From DATJLY01 sp035604195 (lineage in GTDB: Bacteria > Pseudomonadota > Alphaproteobacteria > ATCC43930 > CGMCC-115725): a stretch of DNA of 35,982 nucleotides. The notes beneath the pieces are model-generated. The model worked only from the letters and a program-made list of their open reading frames with translations, was not told the DNA's origin and made no database searches. Positions 1 through 6,757 of the stretch are shown here, in pieces. Location: contig DATNIY010000015.1 in the NCBI GenBank assembly GCA_035604195.1, forward strand, positions 1 through 35,982, in the 5' to 3' direction. Every line of letters starts with the position of its first letter. Within the stretch, counting starts at the first letter, position 1. A program made the position numbers and the translations under genes.

Positions 1-254
1 TTCGGCGGCTCCGGCTTCGGCGGCGGCGGGGCGGGCGGCTGATCCTGCGCCACCTCGTCCGGCTTCTTCGGCACGGGTGGCGTCTTGTTGACCTTGGTGG
101 CGCGCGTCTCGGGCGCGATGTTGACCAGCTCGACCGCGATCGGCGTGTCTTCGGGCAAGGGCCGGGCAAACAGATTCGGCAGGCCCAGCACCATCGTCGC
201 CAACACCACGACGTGCAGCACCGCAGAGAGGATGAGGCCGCGACGCTCGATCAT
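1..254 (-). CDS. tolA: TolA / TonB-like energy transducer, N-terminal part (cut by window edge)
   Basis: TolA spans the periplasm and links the TolQR motor to TolB/Pal at the outer membrane during cell constriction. Only the first 84 codons lie in the window. They begin with MIERRGLIL, followed by a single hydrophobic anchor (about residues 7-28), and then a basic, proline-rich stretch typical of the periplasmic linker. The ATG at 254 sits 3 bases after the tolR stop, so the gene is the next member of ybgC-tolQ-tolR-tolA. The C-terminal domain that would separate TolA from a TonB paralogue is outside the window. The name therefore rests on position and on the anchor-plus-linker architecture. 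Confidence 0.8.
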   Translation of the reverse strand, partial: MIERRGLILSAVLHVVVLATMVLGLPNLFARPLPEDTPIAVELVNIAPETRATKVNKTPPVPKKPDEVAQDQPPAPPPPKPEPP

Positions 255-257
255 CGT

Positions 258-743
258 TCAATGCTGCGCCGCCTTGCTGGCGTTGGGCGGCGGCGCGCCC
301 GGCGGCTCGGCGATCAGCGAGACCTTGGTGAAGCCGGCGGTGCTGATCAGTCCCATGACTTCGAGCACGCGGCCGTAATTCACCGAGCGGTCGCCGCGCA
401 CGTAAATGCTGGCGTCGGGATTATTGCCCGTGATCGCCTGAAGCCGCGGGACGACCTGGCCGACATTGTCCACGACGGTGTTCTGGAGATAGATCTGCCC
501 CTGCGCGTCGATCGAGATGACCAACGGCTCCTTGGGCTCGCTGATGGTCGGCGCCTTGGTTTGCGGCAAGTCGACCGGCACGCCCACGGTCAAGAGCGGC
601 GCCGTCACCATGAAGACGACGAGCAGCACCAGCATCACATCGACCATCGGCGTGACGTTAATCTCGCTCATCGGCCGGTAATGGCCGGCCCGGCCGTTGC
701 CGTTGCCGTAGCGGTAGGCGCCGCCCGGAAGATTGAGCGCCAT
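258..743 (-). CDS. tolR: TolR, ExbD/TolR-family proton-channel subunit
   Basis: TolR is the peptidoglycan-proximal partner of TolQ in the proton-driven Tol-Pal motor of the inner membrane. The 161-residue product has a short cytoplasmic N-terminus rich in Gly/Asn/Arg, then the family signature SEINVTPMVDVMLVLL (about residues 26-41). This signature contains the transmembrane Asp (D35) that carries protons. A periplasmic domain of about 100 residues follows, ending in a Pro/Ala tail. Length is slightly above the usual 140-150 residues because of the glycine-rich N-terminus. The start is 3 bases after the tolQ stop, so the genes are cotranscribed. Confidence 0.95.
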   Translation of the reverse strand: MALNLPGGAYRYGNGNGRAGHYRPMSEINVTPMVDVMLVLLVVFMVTAPLLTVGVPVDLPQTKAPTISEPKEPLVISIDAQGQIYLQNTVVDNVGQVVPRLQAITGNNPDASIYVRGDRSVNYGRVLEVMGLISTAGFTKVSLIAEPPGAPPPNASKAAQH

Positions 744-746
744 TGC

Positions 747-1478
747 TCAGGCCTTCTCGTCGAGCTGGCGCGACAGGATGGCGCTGAACTCGCTGGCGAA
801 GCCTCCGAGTCGGCCGGCATAGCGCCCGAAATCGGTCGAGAACTTGTTGTAGGCGACGACCGCCGGAATCGCCGCGACGAGGCCCAATGCAGTCGCGAAC
901 AGCGCGTCGGCGATGCCCGGCGCCACCACCGCGAGGCTGGTGTTCTTTGCCGCGGCGATCGCATTGAAGCTGTTCATGATGCCCCAGACGGTGCCGAACA
1001 GGCCGACGAAGGGCGCGGTCGAGCCGACGGTGGCGAGAAACGGCATGAAGCGCTCGAGCCGCTCCATTTCGCGGCCCACCGTCACGCTCATGACGCGCTC
1101 GATGCGCTCCTGCAGGCTCGCCTTAATCGAGCTGCTGCCGAGCAGGCCCTTGGCGACGCTGCGCCGCCATTCGCGCATCGCGGCGGCGAACACCGCCGAC
1201 ATCGGATCGGCCGGCCGCGTGCCGACGCGGTCATAGAGATCGTCGAGCGAGCCGCCGGACCAGAAGCTCTCCTCGAAATGCTCGGCGTCGCGGCGCAGCC
1301 GGCGCAGCTTGGCGAGCTTGTCGAAAATCACCGCCCACGACCAGAAAGAGGCGGCGAGCAGCAAGAACAGCACGGCCTTGACGAGAATGTCGGCTTGCAG
1401 GAACAGCGTGATGATGGAGAGATCGTGCGGCGCGGCGATGGCGCCGAGCGCCACCGGGTCGAGTACATTACCTTGCAT
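747..1478 (-). CDS. tolQ: TolQ, MotA/TolQ/ExbB proton-channel protein
   Basis: TolQ forms the pentameric inner-membrane stator that converts proton motive force into movement of TolR and TolA. The 243-residue product has a first transmembrane segment at about residues 28-50. A long cytoplasmic region follows, then two further helices built around the motif ATVGSTAPFVGLFGTVWGIM (about residues 148-167) and ALFATALGLVAAIPAVVAYN. These are the hallmarks of the ExbB/TolQ family. Its ATG lies 11 bases inside the 3' end of ybgC, indicating translational coupling. The downstream tolR and tolA confirm TolQ rather than ExbB. Confidence 0.95.
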   Translation of the reverse strand: MQGNVLDPVALGAIAAPHDLSIITLFLQADILVKAVLFLLLAASFWSWAVIFDKLAKLRRLRRDAEHFEESFWSGGSLDDLYDRVGTRPADPMSAVFAAAMREWRRSVAKGLLGSSSIKASLQERIERVMSVTVGREMERLERFMPFLATVGSTAPFVGLFGTVWGIMNSFNAIAAAKNTSLAVVAPGIADALFATALGLVAAIPAVVAYNKFSTDFGRYAGRLGGFASEFSAILSRQLDEKA

Positions 1479-1941
1479 GGGCGGTGACCATCCGATCGTT
1501 TGACGGGTTGAGGGTTTGAAGCGCCGCCCTGAGAGCGGGCGGGATTCGGGTCGGCCGGCCGGCCGGACCGACGCAGGCGATCGCTATATCGACGCGCACG
1601 AGCGGCACATCCTCGCGCCGCACTTCCTGCACCAGGTCGAGCGCGGCGCCGGTGCAGCCGACGACGCGGGTGACGACGACGAGCGCATCGTCGAGCCGCG
1701 CCGGCGCCAGATACTCCGCGCTCAGCCGCCGCACGACGAAGGCGAGGCCCGCCTCGGCGCGCTCGCGCGAATGCTCGACGCCCAAAAGACGCATCATCTC
1801 GGTGCGCCCGCGCTCGATGAATTTGAGGTAATTGGCGTAGTAGACGATGCCGGCGGCGTCGGTGTCCTCGTAATAGACGCGGACGGGATAGCGGTGGACG
1901 CCCTCGGCGATGAGGCCGGCGCGCGGCAACTCGGCGCTCAC
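1468..1941 (-). CDS. ybgC: YbgC-type acyl-CoA thioesterase of the Tol-Pal cluster
   Basis: This is a hotdog-fold thioesterase of the 4-hydroxybenzoyl-CoA thioesterase family, usually the first gene of tol-pal clusters. The motif VYYEDTDAAGIVYYANYLKF (about residues 22-41) contains the expected catalytic Asp (D28) and is followed by the family ERGRTE. The best start is GTG at 1941, which overlaps the ruvB stop as GTGA and gives 157 residues, slightly longer than the usual 130-140. An upstream extension would run through ruvB. The 3' end overlaps tolQ by 11 bases. The in vivo substrate in the Tol context is not settled. Confidence 0.92.
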   Translation of the reverse strand: MSAELPRAGLIAEGVHRYPVRVYYEDTDAAGIVYYANYLKFIERGRTEMMRLLGVEHSRERAEAGLAFVVRRLSAEYLAPARLDDALVVVTRVVGCTGAALDLVQEVRREDVPLVRVDIAIACVGPAGRPTRIPPALRAALQTLNPSNDRMVTAHAR

Positions 1942-2990
1942 GGCCGCACCTCTTCGTTGTCGCCTTCCGCGAGAAGGTCGAGTTGCGCCGCCTTCGGGCG
2001 CAGCGCTTCGAGGCCGAGATAGCCATAGACCTGCTCGGTCACGAGCCGCCCGCGCGGCGTGCGCTGCACGAAGCCTTGCTGGATGAGATAGGGCTCGATC
2101 ACCTCCTCGATGACGTCGCGCTGCTCGCCCAGCGCCGCCGACACGGTCTCGACGCCGACGGGTCCGCCGCCGTAGTTCTGCGCGATGCACAGGAGATAGC
2201 GGCGGTCGATGGCATCGAGGCCCTTGCTGTCGACCTCGAGGCGGTGGAGCGCATCGTCGGCGATGCGGGCGTCGATGCGCGTCACCCCGGCGACGGCGGC
2301 GAAATCCCGCACCCGTCGCAGCAGCCGCGTCGCCACGCGGGGCGTGCCGCGCGAACGGCGCGCGATCTCGGCGGCGCCGCCGGCATCGAGATCCATGGCG
2401 AGGACGCGCGCGCCGCGGGCGACGATCTCCAAAAGCTCGGCCGGCTCGTAGAAGATCAGGCGCAGCGGAATGCCGAAGCGCTCGCGCAGCGGCCGCGTGA
2501 TGAGGCCCGAGCGCGTCGTCGCGCCGATCAAGGTGAAGGGCGGCAGATCGATGCGCACCGAGCGCGCCGCCGGCCCCTCGCCGATGATGAGATCCAATTG
2601 GAAATCCTCCATCGCGGGATAGAGAATCTCTTCGACCGCCGGGGTCAGGCGGTGGATCTCGTCGATGAAGAGCACGTCGCGCGGCTCGAGATTGGTGAGG
2701 AGCGCCGCCAAATCGCCGGCGCGCTGGATGACCGGGCCGGAGGTCGCGCGGAAGCCGGCGCCCAGCTCGCGCGCGACGATCTGCGCCAAGGTCGTCTTGC
2801 CCAGGCCCGGCGGCCCCGACAGCAGCACATGATCGAGCGCCTCGCCGCGCGACTGCGCCGCGCGGATGAAGATGCGCAAATTCTCCCGCACCGGCAGCTG
2901 GCCGATGAAATCGTCGAGCACCGAGGGCCGCAGCGAAATCTCGGCATCGTCCGTGCGCGGCTCGGCGGCGAGGATGCGCGGCGCGTTCAC
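1938..2990 (-). CDS. ruvB: RuvB, Holliday junction branch-migration ATPase
   Basis: RuvB is the AAA+ hexameric motor that, with RuvA, drives branch migration of Holliday junctions. The 350-residue product has Walker A GPPGLGKTT at residues 59-67 and Walker B LFIDEIH at about 107-113. Sensor 1 is in GATTRSGL, and an arginine-finger region lies in PLRERFGI. The C-terminal winged helix contains GGGPVGVETVSAALGE. Length and motifs are canonical. The start overlaps the ruvA stop as ATGA and its own stop overlaps ybgC, so translation is probably coupled along the operon. Confidence 0.98.
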   Translation of the reverse strand: MNAPRILAAEPRTDDAEISLRPSVLDDFIGQLPVRENLRIFIRAAQSRGEALDHVLLSGPPGLGKTTLAQIVARELGAGFRATSGPVIQRAGDLAALLTNLEPRDVLFIDEIHRLTPAVEEILYPAMEDFQLDLIIGEGPAARSVRIDLPPFTLIGATTRSGLITRPLRERFGIPLRLIFYEPAELLEIVARGARVLAMDLDAGGAAEIARRSRGTPRVATRLLRRVRDFAAVAGVTRIDARIADDALHRLEVDSKGLDAIDRRYLLCIAQNYGGGPVGVETVSAALGEQRDVIEEVIEPYLIQQGFVQRTPRGRLVTEQVYGYLGLEALRPKAAQLDLLAEGDNEEVRP

Positions 2991-3583
2991 CGGCCGAGCT
3001 CCCGCAATCCCGCCTTGATCAGCGCGTCGAGCCGCGCCGCCGGCCCGAGCCGGCGCGCAGCGGCGCTGACGGCGCCGAAGGCATCGCTGCGCTGGTAGCC
3101 GAGATTGACCAGCGCCGAGATGGCATCGGAAGCGGCGACGTCGGACGGGGCCGGCGCGCTCGCCGCCGGGCCGAGGACGATGCCGCCGACCTTGTCCTTG
3201 AGCTCATTGACAATGCGCTGGGCGAGCTTGGGGCCGACGCCATCGGCCCGCGCCAGCGCCGCCTTGTCCTGCGCCATGATCGCCCGCGCCAGCGCCTCCG
3301 GCGCGAGCGCGCCGAGCACCGCGAGAGCCAGCCGCGCGCCGACGCCCTGCACCGTCGTGAGCATGCGGAACCAGTCGCGCTCCGCCTCGTCCGCAAAGCC
3401 ATAGAGATGAATGTGATCCTCGCGCACATGGGTCTCGATGAGGAGGCGCAAGGGCTCGCCCCGCCCGGGCAGCCGCGCCAAGGTGCGGCTCGAGCCGAAC
3501 ACCAGATAGCCGACGCCGTTGACGTCGAGCACGACGCTGTCGGCTGCCACCTGATCGACCTGGCCGGCGAGCATGGCGATCAT
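2987..3583 (-). CDS. ruvA: RuvA, Holliday junction-binding subunit
   Basis: RuvA binds four-way junctions as a tetramer and loads RuvB. The preferred start, MIAMLAGQV, gives 198 residues. It overlaps the ruvC stop as ATGA and matches the usual N-terminus (M-I-G/A-x-L-x-G). A GTG 45 bases upstream is possible but lies inside ruvC. Visible parts are an N-terminal OB fold with ETHVREDHIHLYGF at about residues 54-67, two helix-hairpin-helix motifs (TVQGVGARLALAVLG and RADGVGPKLAQRIVNELKDK), and a C-terminal RuvB-binding three-helix domain (DAISALVNLGY). Canonical length. Confidence 0.96.
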   Translation of the reverse strand: MIAMLAGQVDQVAADSVVLDVNGVGYLVFGSSRTLARLPGRGEPLRLLIETHVREDHIHLYGFADEAERDWFRMLTTVQGVGARLALAVLGALAPEALARAIMAQDKAALARADGVGPKLAQRIVNELKDKVGGIVLGPAASAPAPSDVAASDAISALVNLGYQRSDAFGAVSAAARRLGPAARLDALIKAGLRELGR

Positions 3584-4104
3584 CGCGCTGCCCTCGCCGC
3601 AGGGGACAGGGTTGTTGGATGCGACCACGCCCTCAGCGTCGCGGCATGATGCGCATGGCAGATGGCGACGGCGAGGGCGTCAGCGGCATCGGCGCTGTCG
3701 AGCGCGCAGCCCGGCAAGAGGCGCCGCACCATCATCTGGATCTGCGGCTTATCGGCATGGCCGACGCCGACCACCGATTTCTTGATGAGGTTGGCGGAGT
3801 ACTCGTGGACGGGAATGCCGCGCTCGGCCGGCGCGAGCAGCACGACGCCGCGCGCCACGCCGAGTTTCAAGGTCGAGGCGGGGTTCTTGTTGACGAAACT
3901 CTCCTCGACCGCCGCCGCGTCGGGACGGTAGGCGTCGAGCACGGCGTTGAGGGCGCGGAAGAGATCGCTCAGGCGCTCGGCGAGCGGCCGGCCCTGGCGC
4001 GAATGCGCCACCCCCGCGGCGACATAGGACAAGCGGTTCCCGACGGCATCGATGACGCCCCAGCCGGTGTGACGCAAACCCGGATCGAGTCCCAGCAAGC
4101 GCAT
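3580..4104 (-). CDS. ruvC: RuvC, crossover junction endonuclease
   Basis: RuvC resolves Holliday junctions by symmetric cleavage. The 174-residue product starts with MRLLGLDPGLRHTGWG. The RNase H-fold carboxylates are all present: D7, E67 (in VEESFVN), D139 and D142 (in DSADAADALAVA). The start at 4104 lies 9 bases after the yebC stop and the end overlaps ruvA by 4 bases. The order yebC-ruvC-ruvA-ruvB is standard in alphaproteobacteria. No LexA-type repeat was seen in front of this cluster, so SOS control is not apparent here. Confidence 0.97.
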   Translation of the reverse strand: MRLLGLDPGLRHTGWGVIDAVGNRLSYVAAGVAHSRQGRPLAERLSDLFRALNAVLDAYRPDAAAVEESFVNKNPASTLKLGVARGVVLLAPAERGIPVHEYSANLIKKSVVGVGHADKPQIQMMVRRLLPGCALDSADAADALAVAICHAHHAATLRAWSHPTTLSPAARAAR

Positions 4105-4113
4105 CGCGAATCT

Positions 4114-4863
4114 TCAGGCGGAGAGTCGCGCCATGATTTCGTCGGAAACCTCGAAATTGGCAAAGACGTTCTGCACGTCGTCGCTGTCTTCCAGAGACTC
4201 CAGGAGTTTGAACAGCGCCTCGGCGGTCTCGCCATCGACCGGCGTGAGGCTGCGCGGCCGCCAGACGAGCCGCGCCGAGGCCGGTGCCCCGAAGCGCCCC
4301 TCGAGCGCGTCGCGCACCGCGTTGAGCGCCTCGGGCGCACAGCTCACGACATGCTCCTCGGCGCCGCTCTCGACGTCGTCGGCGCCGGCCTCGACCGCCG
4401 CATCGAACATCGCCTCGGCCGAGGCCGCCGCCACGGGATAAGTCACCTGCCCGCGCCGATCGAAGAGGAAGCTCACGCTGTTGCTCTCGCCGAGATTGCC
4501 GCCCGCCTTGGTCAGCGCGGCGCGCACATCGCTCGCGGTCCGGTTGCGGTTGTCGGTCAGCGCCTCGACGATGATGGCGATGCCGCCGGGGCCATAGCCT
4601 TCGTAGCGCACCTCCTCGTAATTCTCGCCGTCGGCGCCGCCGGCGCCGCGCTTGATCGCGCGCTCGACCGTATCCTTGGGCATGTTCGCCTGGCGCGCCG
4701 CCAGCACCGCGGCACGCAAGCGCGGGTTGGCGTTGGCATCGGGCAGCCCGGTCCGCGCCGCCGTCGTCAATTCCCGGATGATCTTGGTGAAGATCTTGGC
4801 GCGCTTTTTGTCCTGCGCGCCCTTCCGGTACATGATGTTCTTGAATTGGGAATGACCCGACAT
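4114..4863 (-). CDS. yebC: YebC/PmpR-family protein
   Basis: This is a member of the conserved YebC/TACO1 family. Homologues are described as DNA-binding transcription regulators, and more recently as translation factors that relieve ribosome stalling. The 249-residue product starts MSGHSQFKNIMYRKGAQDKK, matching the family N-terminus except for Ser2 where Ala is usual. Other signatures are ANMPKDTVERAIKRG and YEGYGPGG at about residues 58-90, and the acidic C-terminal segment LEDSDDVQNVFANFE. It is the first gene of the ruv-tol run. 196 non-coding bases precede it and should hold its promoter; they also contain a short inverted repeat, CCACA-tcg-TGTGG, at 4903-4915. Confidence 0.95.
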   Translation of the reverse strand: MSGHSQFKNIMYRKGAQDKKRAKIFTKIIRELTTAARTGLPDANANPRLRAAVLAARQANMPKDTVERAIKRGAGGADGENYEEVRYEGYGPGGIAIIVEALTDNRNRTASDVRAALTKAGGNLGESNSVSFLFDRRGQVTYPVAAASAEAMFDAAVEAGADDVESGAEEHVVSCAPEALNAVRDALEGRFGAPASARLVWRPRSLTPVDGETAEALFKLLESLEDSDDVQNVFANFEVSDEIMARLSA

Positions 4864-5059
4864 GGCCGATCGGCAATCCGTGTGATCCGGGCCCGGACCA
4901 TACCACATCGTGTGGAATCGCGGCCATCGGGCTCGCGGCGACGCGCTGGAAAACCGTGATAATCCGCCAATATGGCAGCATTGCGGCGGTCGCATCGGCG
5001 CCGCGTGCCGGGAAATTGCGCTCAGCGCGCGGCGAGTCGCGGACCGGCGCAGCGCTCCG

Positions 5060-5896
5060 TCATTTCGCCATGACCGGCGCCAGCATCTCAGCCGGCCAAT
5101 GCGGCGCGAGCCGGCCGCCCAGGCGCAAGGGCGCGATGCGGCGCGCGAGCCCGGTCGCATCGTCGGTCTCGACGACGACCCCGCACAAGGTGGCATCGCC
5201 GTCGGCGACCTCGAGACGCTCGCCCGGCATCTTGCTGACGAAGCGCTGGATCGCCGCCTCCTTGCGCATGCCGATGACCGAATCGTAATCGCCGCACATG
5301 CCGGCATCGGTCATATAGGCCGTGCCCTGCGCCAGGATGCGATGGTCGGCGGTGGGCACGTGACTATGGCTGCCGATCACTGCCGAGGCGCGGCCGTCGC
5401 AGAAATGGCCCATTGACCCCTTCTCCGACGTTGCCTCGCCGTGGAAGTCGACAAGAATCGCGGCGACCGCGCCGAGCGGATGCGCGCCGAGCAGCCGGTC
5501 GATTGCGGCGAAGGGATCGTCGATCGCGTCCATGAAGAGCCGCGCCATGGCGTTGACGACCAAAATCTTGCGGCCATCGGCGAGCGCGTAGATGCCGTGC
5601 CCCGCGCCCGGCGTTCCCGCCGGAAAGTTGACCGGGCGCAGCAGGCGCGGATCGCCGTCGATATAGGCGATGATCTCGCGCCGGTCCCAGACATGGTTGC
5701 CGGTGGTGATGACATCGACGCCGCTGCCGTAAAGCTCGGCGCAGATCTTGTCGGTGATGCCGAAGCCATGCGCCGCGTTCTCGCCATTGGCAACGACGAA
5801 ATCGAGGGCAAGCTCGCGGCGCAGGCGCGGCACATGCGCGACGACGACATCGCGTCCGGCGCGCCCGACCACATCGCCGCAGAACAAAAGCCTCAT
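5060..5896 (-). CDS. ymdB: YmdB-type (TIGR00282) metallophosphoesterase
   Basis: This is a calcineurin-like phosphodiesterase of the YmdB family; the Bacillus enzyme hydrolyses 2',3'-cyclic nucleotides. The 278-residue protein starts MRLLFCGDVVGRAGRD and carries the metal-ligand blocks GDVVGR (about 7-12), NGENAAHG (38-45), TTGNHVWD, LVDFHGEAT and GSHSHVPT. It also has the family-specific ending with YMTDAGMCG and GMRKE. The ATG at 5896 is chosen because the conserved N-terminus begins there; upstream codons in frame run into the 6S RNA. The start is only about 28 bases from the 3' end of the 6S RNA. In many alphaproteobacteria a 5-formyltetrahydrofolate cyclo-ligase gene separates the two, and it is absent here. 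Confidence 0.92.
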   Translation of the reverse strand: MRLLFCGDVVGRAGRDVVVAHVPRLRRELALDFVVANGENAAHGFGITDKICAELYGSGVDVITTGNHVWDRREIIAYIDGDPRLLRPVNFPAGTPGAGHGIYALADGRKILVVNAMARLFMDAIDDPFAAIDRLLGAHPLGAVAAILVDFHGEATSEKGSMGHFCDGRASAVIGSHSHVPTADHRILAQGTAYMTDAGMCGDYDSVIGMRKEAAIQRFVSKMPGERLEVADGDATLCGVVVETDDATGLARRIAPLRLGGRLAPHWPAEMLAPVMAK

Positions 5897-5924
5897 TGCG
5901 CGATCGTCATCCGAGGAAGCAGAA

Positions 5925-6095
5925 GAGAGGATGGAGCCGCCTCGGCCGTCGGTATGTGCTGAACCCTCGTGGCCCGCTAACGCAGGTGGGAGCCGTAATA
6001 TCGAAGCCAAGGCTTCGACAGGGACAGCCCCCGAGGTGTCGATATCGGCCCCGGGGTATCGTGCGACCTAACGCACCGCGCAGCCCCATCCTCGC
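5925..6095 (-). ncRNA. ssrS: 6S RNA (alphaproteobacterial type)
   Basis: 6S RNA mimics an open promoter and sequesters the housekeeping RNA polymerase holoenzyme. On the minus strand, GAGGAUGGGGCUGC near the 5' end (from 6093) pairs with GGCGGCUCCAUCCUC at the 3' end (to 5927), giving a closing stem of about 14 base pairs including G-U pairs. The apical hairpin is UCGAAGC-CUUG-GCUUCGA (6001-6018). The strongly conserved alphaproteobacterial stretch CGGCUCCCACCUGCGUUAGC and the CACGAGGGUUCA block are present between them. Location directly after zapA is the classic one. The 5' end lies about 4 bases after the zapA stop, so the RNA is either processed from the zapA transcript or has a promoter within zapA. 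Exact ends are inferred from pairing. Confidence 0.87.
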
Positions 6096-6097
6096 GG

Positions 6098-6433
6098 CTA
6101 AATCTGGGGTGTTTCGAGGCGCGATGCAACCGCCTCGATGCGCTGGGCCAGCCGCTCGATCCCGGCGGCGACCGCGGAACCGTCGCCAGCGGGCGGCGTC
6201 GGCGCCGGCCGCGACCCGCGCCGCGCCGCCTCGTTGGCCTCGGCCAGCTCGTCCGCCAGCGTGAGCGCCACGAGCACAAGCAGCCGCGCCTCGCCGGCCT
6301 GAGCGAATTGCTGGGCGAAGCCCGCGATCCTGCCATCGATGAGCCGCGCCAGCTCGCGAATGCGCTGCTCCTGCCCGGTATCGCAGGCCACGGCATAGGG
6401 GTGGCCGTTGATGGTGATCGTGACCTGAGGCAT
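6098..6433 (-). CDS. zapA: ZapA, FtsZ-ring-associated cell division protein
   Basis: ZapA cross-links FtsZ protofilaments and stabilises the division ring. The 111-residue product starts MPQVTITINGHPYAVACDTG, the ZapA head-domain signature with the GxxYxxxC pattern. It continues with QEQRIRELARLIDGRI and a helical region, LLVLVALTLADELAEANE. A Pro-rich linker and a final helix end in ETPQI. The ATG overlaps the stop of the upstream coiled-coil gene by one base (TGATG). Length is typical. Its position directly before 6S RNA is a strong alphaproteobacterial context marker. Confidence 0.93.
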   Translation of the reverse strand: MPQVTITINGHPYAVACDTGQEQRIRELARLIDGRIAGFAQQFAQAGEARLLVLVALTLADELAEANEAARRGSRPAPTPPAGDGSAVAAGIERLAQRIEAVASRLETPQI

Positions 6434-6624
6434 CAGCCCTCCAGCACCCGGTTGAGGCGCCCGATCACGGCATCGAGCCGCGACGCGACGCCCTGTGTCG
6501 TGTCGGCGAGCGCGGCGTAATCGGCCTTGACCGCAGTCTCGCCGTCGGCGGCCCGGCGCGCCGCCTGTTCGAGCCGCCCCACCGCCTGCTCCAGCCGGCG
6601 TATCGCCTGTTCCATCTTGGTCAT
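6433..6624 (-). CDS. Small coiled-coil protein, partner gene of zapA (DUF4164-like)
   Basis: This is a 63-residue, mainly helical protein with heptad-like repeats (MEQAIRRLEQAVGRLEQAARR), then a polar second helix ending RLNRVLEG. It resembles the short DUF4164-type proteins found just upstream of zapA in alphaproteobacteria. They are often compared with coiled-coil division factors such as ZapB, but no function can be assigned from sequence. The chosen start (MTKMEQ, 6624) is preceded very closely by GGGGGAG. A second ATG three codons on (6615) has the same Shine-Dalgarno at a longer, more usual distance and is an alternative. The stop overlaps the zapA start by one base. Confidence 0.75.
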   Translation of the reverse strand: MTKMEQAIRRLEQAVGRLEQAARRAADGETAVKADYAALADTTQGVASRLDAVIGRLNRVLEG

Positions 6625-6649
6625 TGCTCCCCCAAGCCTCCGCCCGCCC

Positions 6650-6679
6650 ACCATAAGGTCGTCGTAAACGAATCGTCAA
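6650..6679 (-). promoter_or_regulatory. Candidate promoter of the zapA-6S operon, with GANTC next to the -35
   Basis: On the minus strand TTGACG (6679-6674) is followed after 18 bases by TATGGT (6655-6650), about 26 bases before the first ATG of the operon. A CcrM target, GATTC (6674-6670 on the minus strand), starts at the last base of the -35. The hexamers match the sigma-70 consensus in 5 of 6 and 4 of 6 positions. Methylation control is an inference from the overlap. Confidence 0.45.
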
Positions 6680-6757
6680 CGCGTGCCGGAGAAGATAGGG
6701 ATTGGTAACCATGTTGGACGCATGGTTGCGGCAACGGCGAAAGAGGAGGCGCTGGCG

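Noticed and set aside
213..1487. 424-codon open frame on the plus strand across tolR and tolQ
   Set aside because: Its composition is almost only Arg, Ala, His, Asp and Glu, it matches no family, and it lies antisense to clear tolQ and tolR genes. It is a GC-rich shadow frame.
1549..1575. GGCCGGCC-rich palindromic run in ybgC
   Set aside because: It encodes the Gly-Pro-Ala-Gly-Arg-Pro part of YbgC and follows from GC-rich codon choice; no sign of a repeat family or mobile element.
1983..3098. Long plus-strand frame over ruvB
   Set aside because: Antisense to a canonical ruvB; no motif and low-complexity composition.
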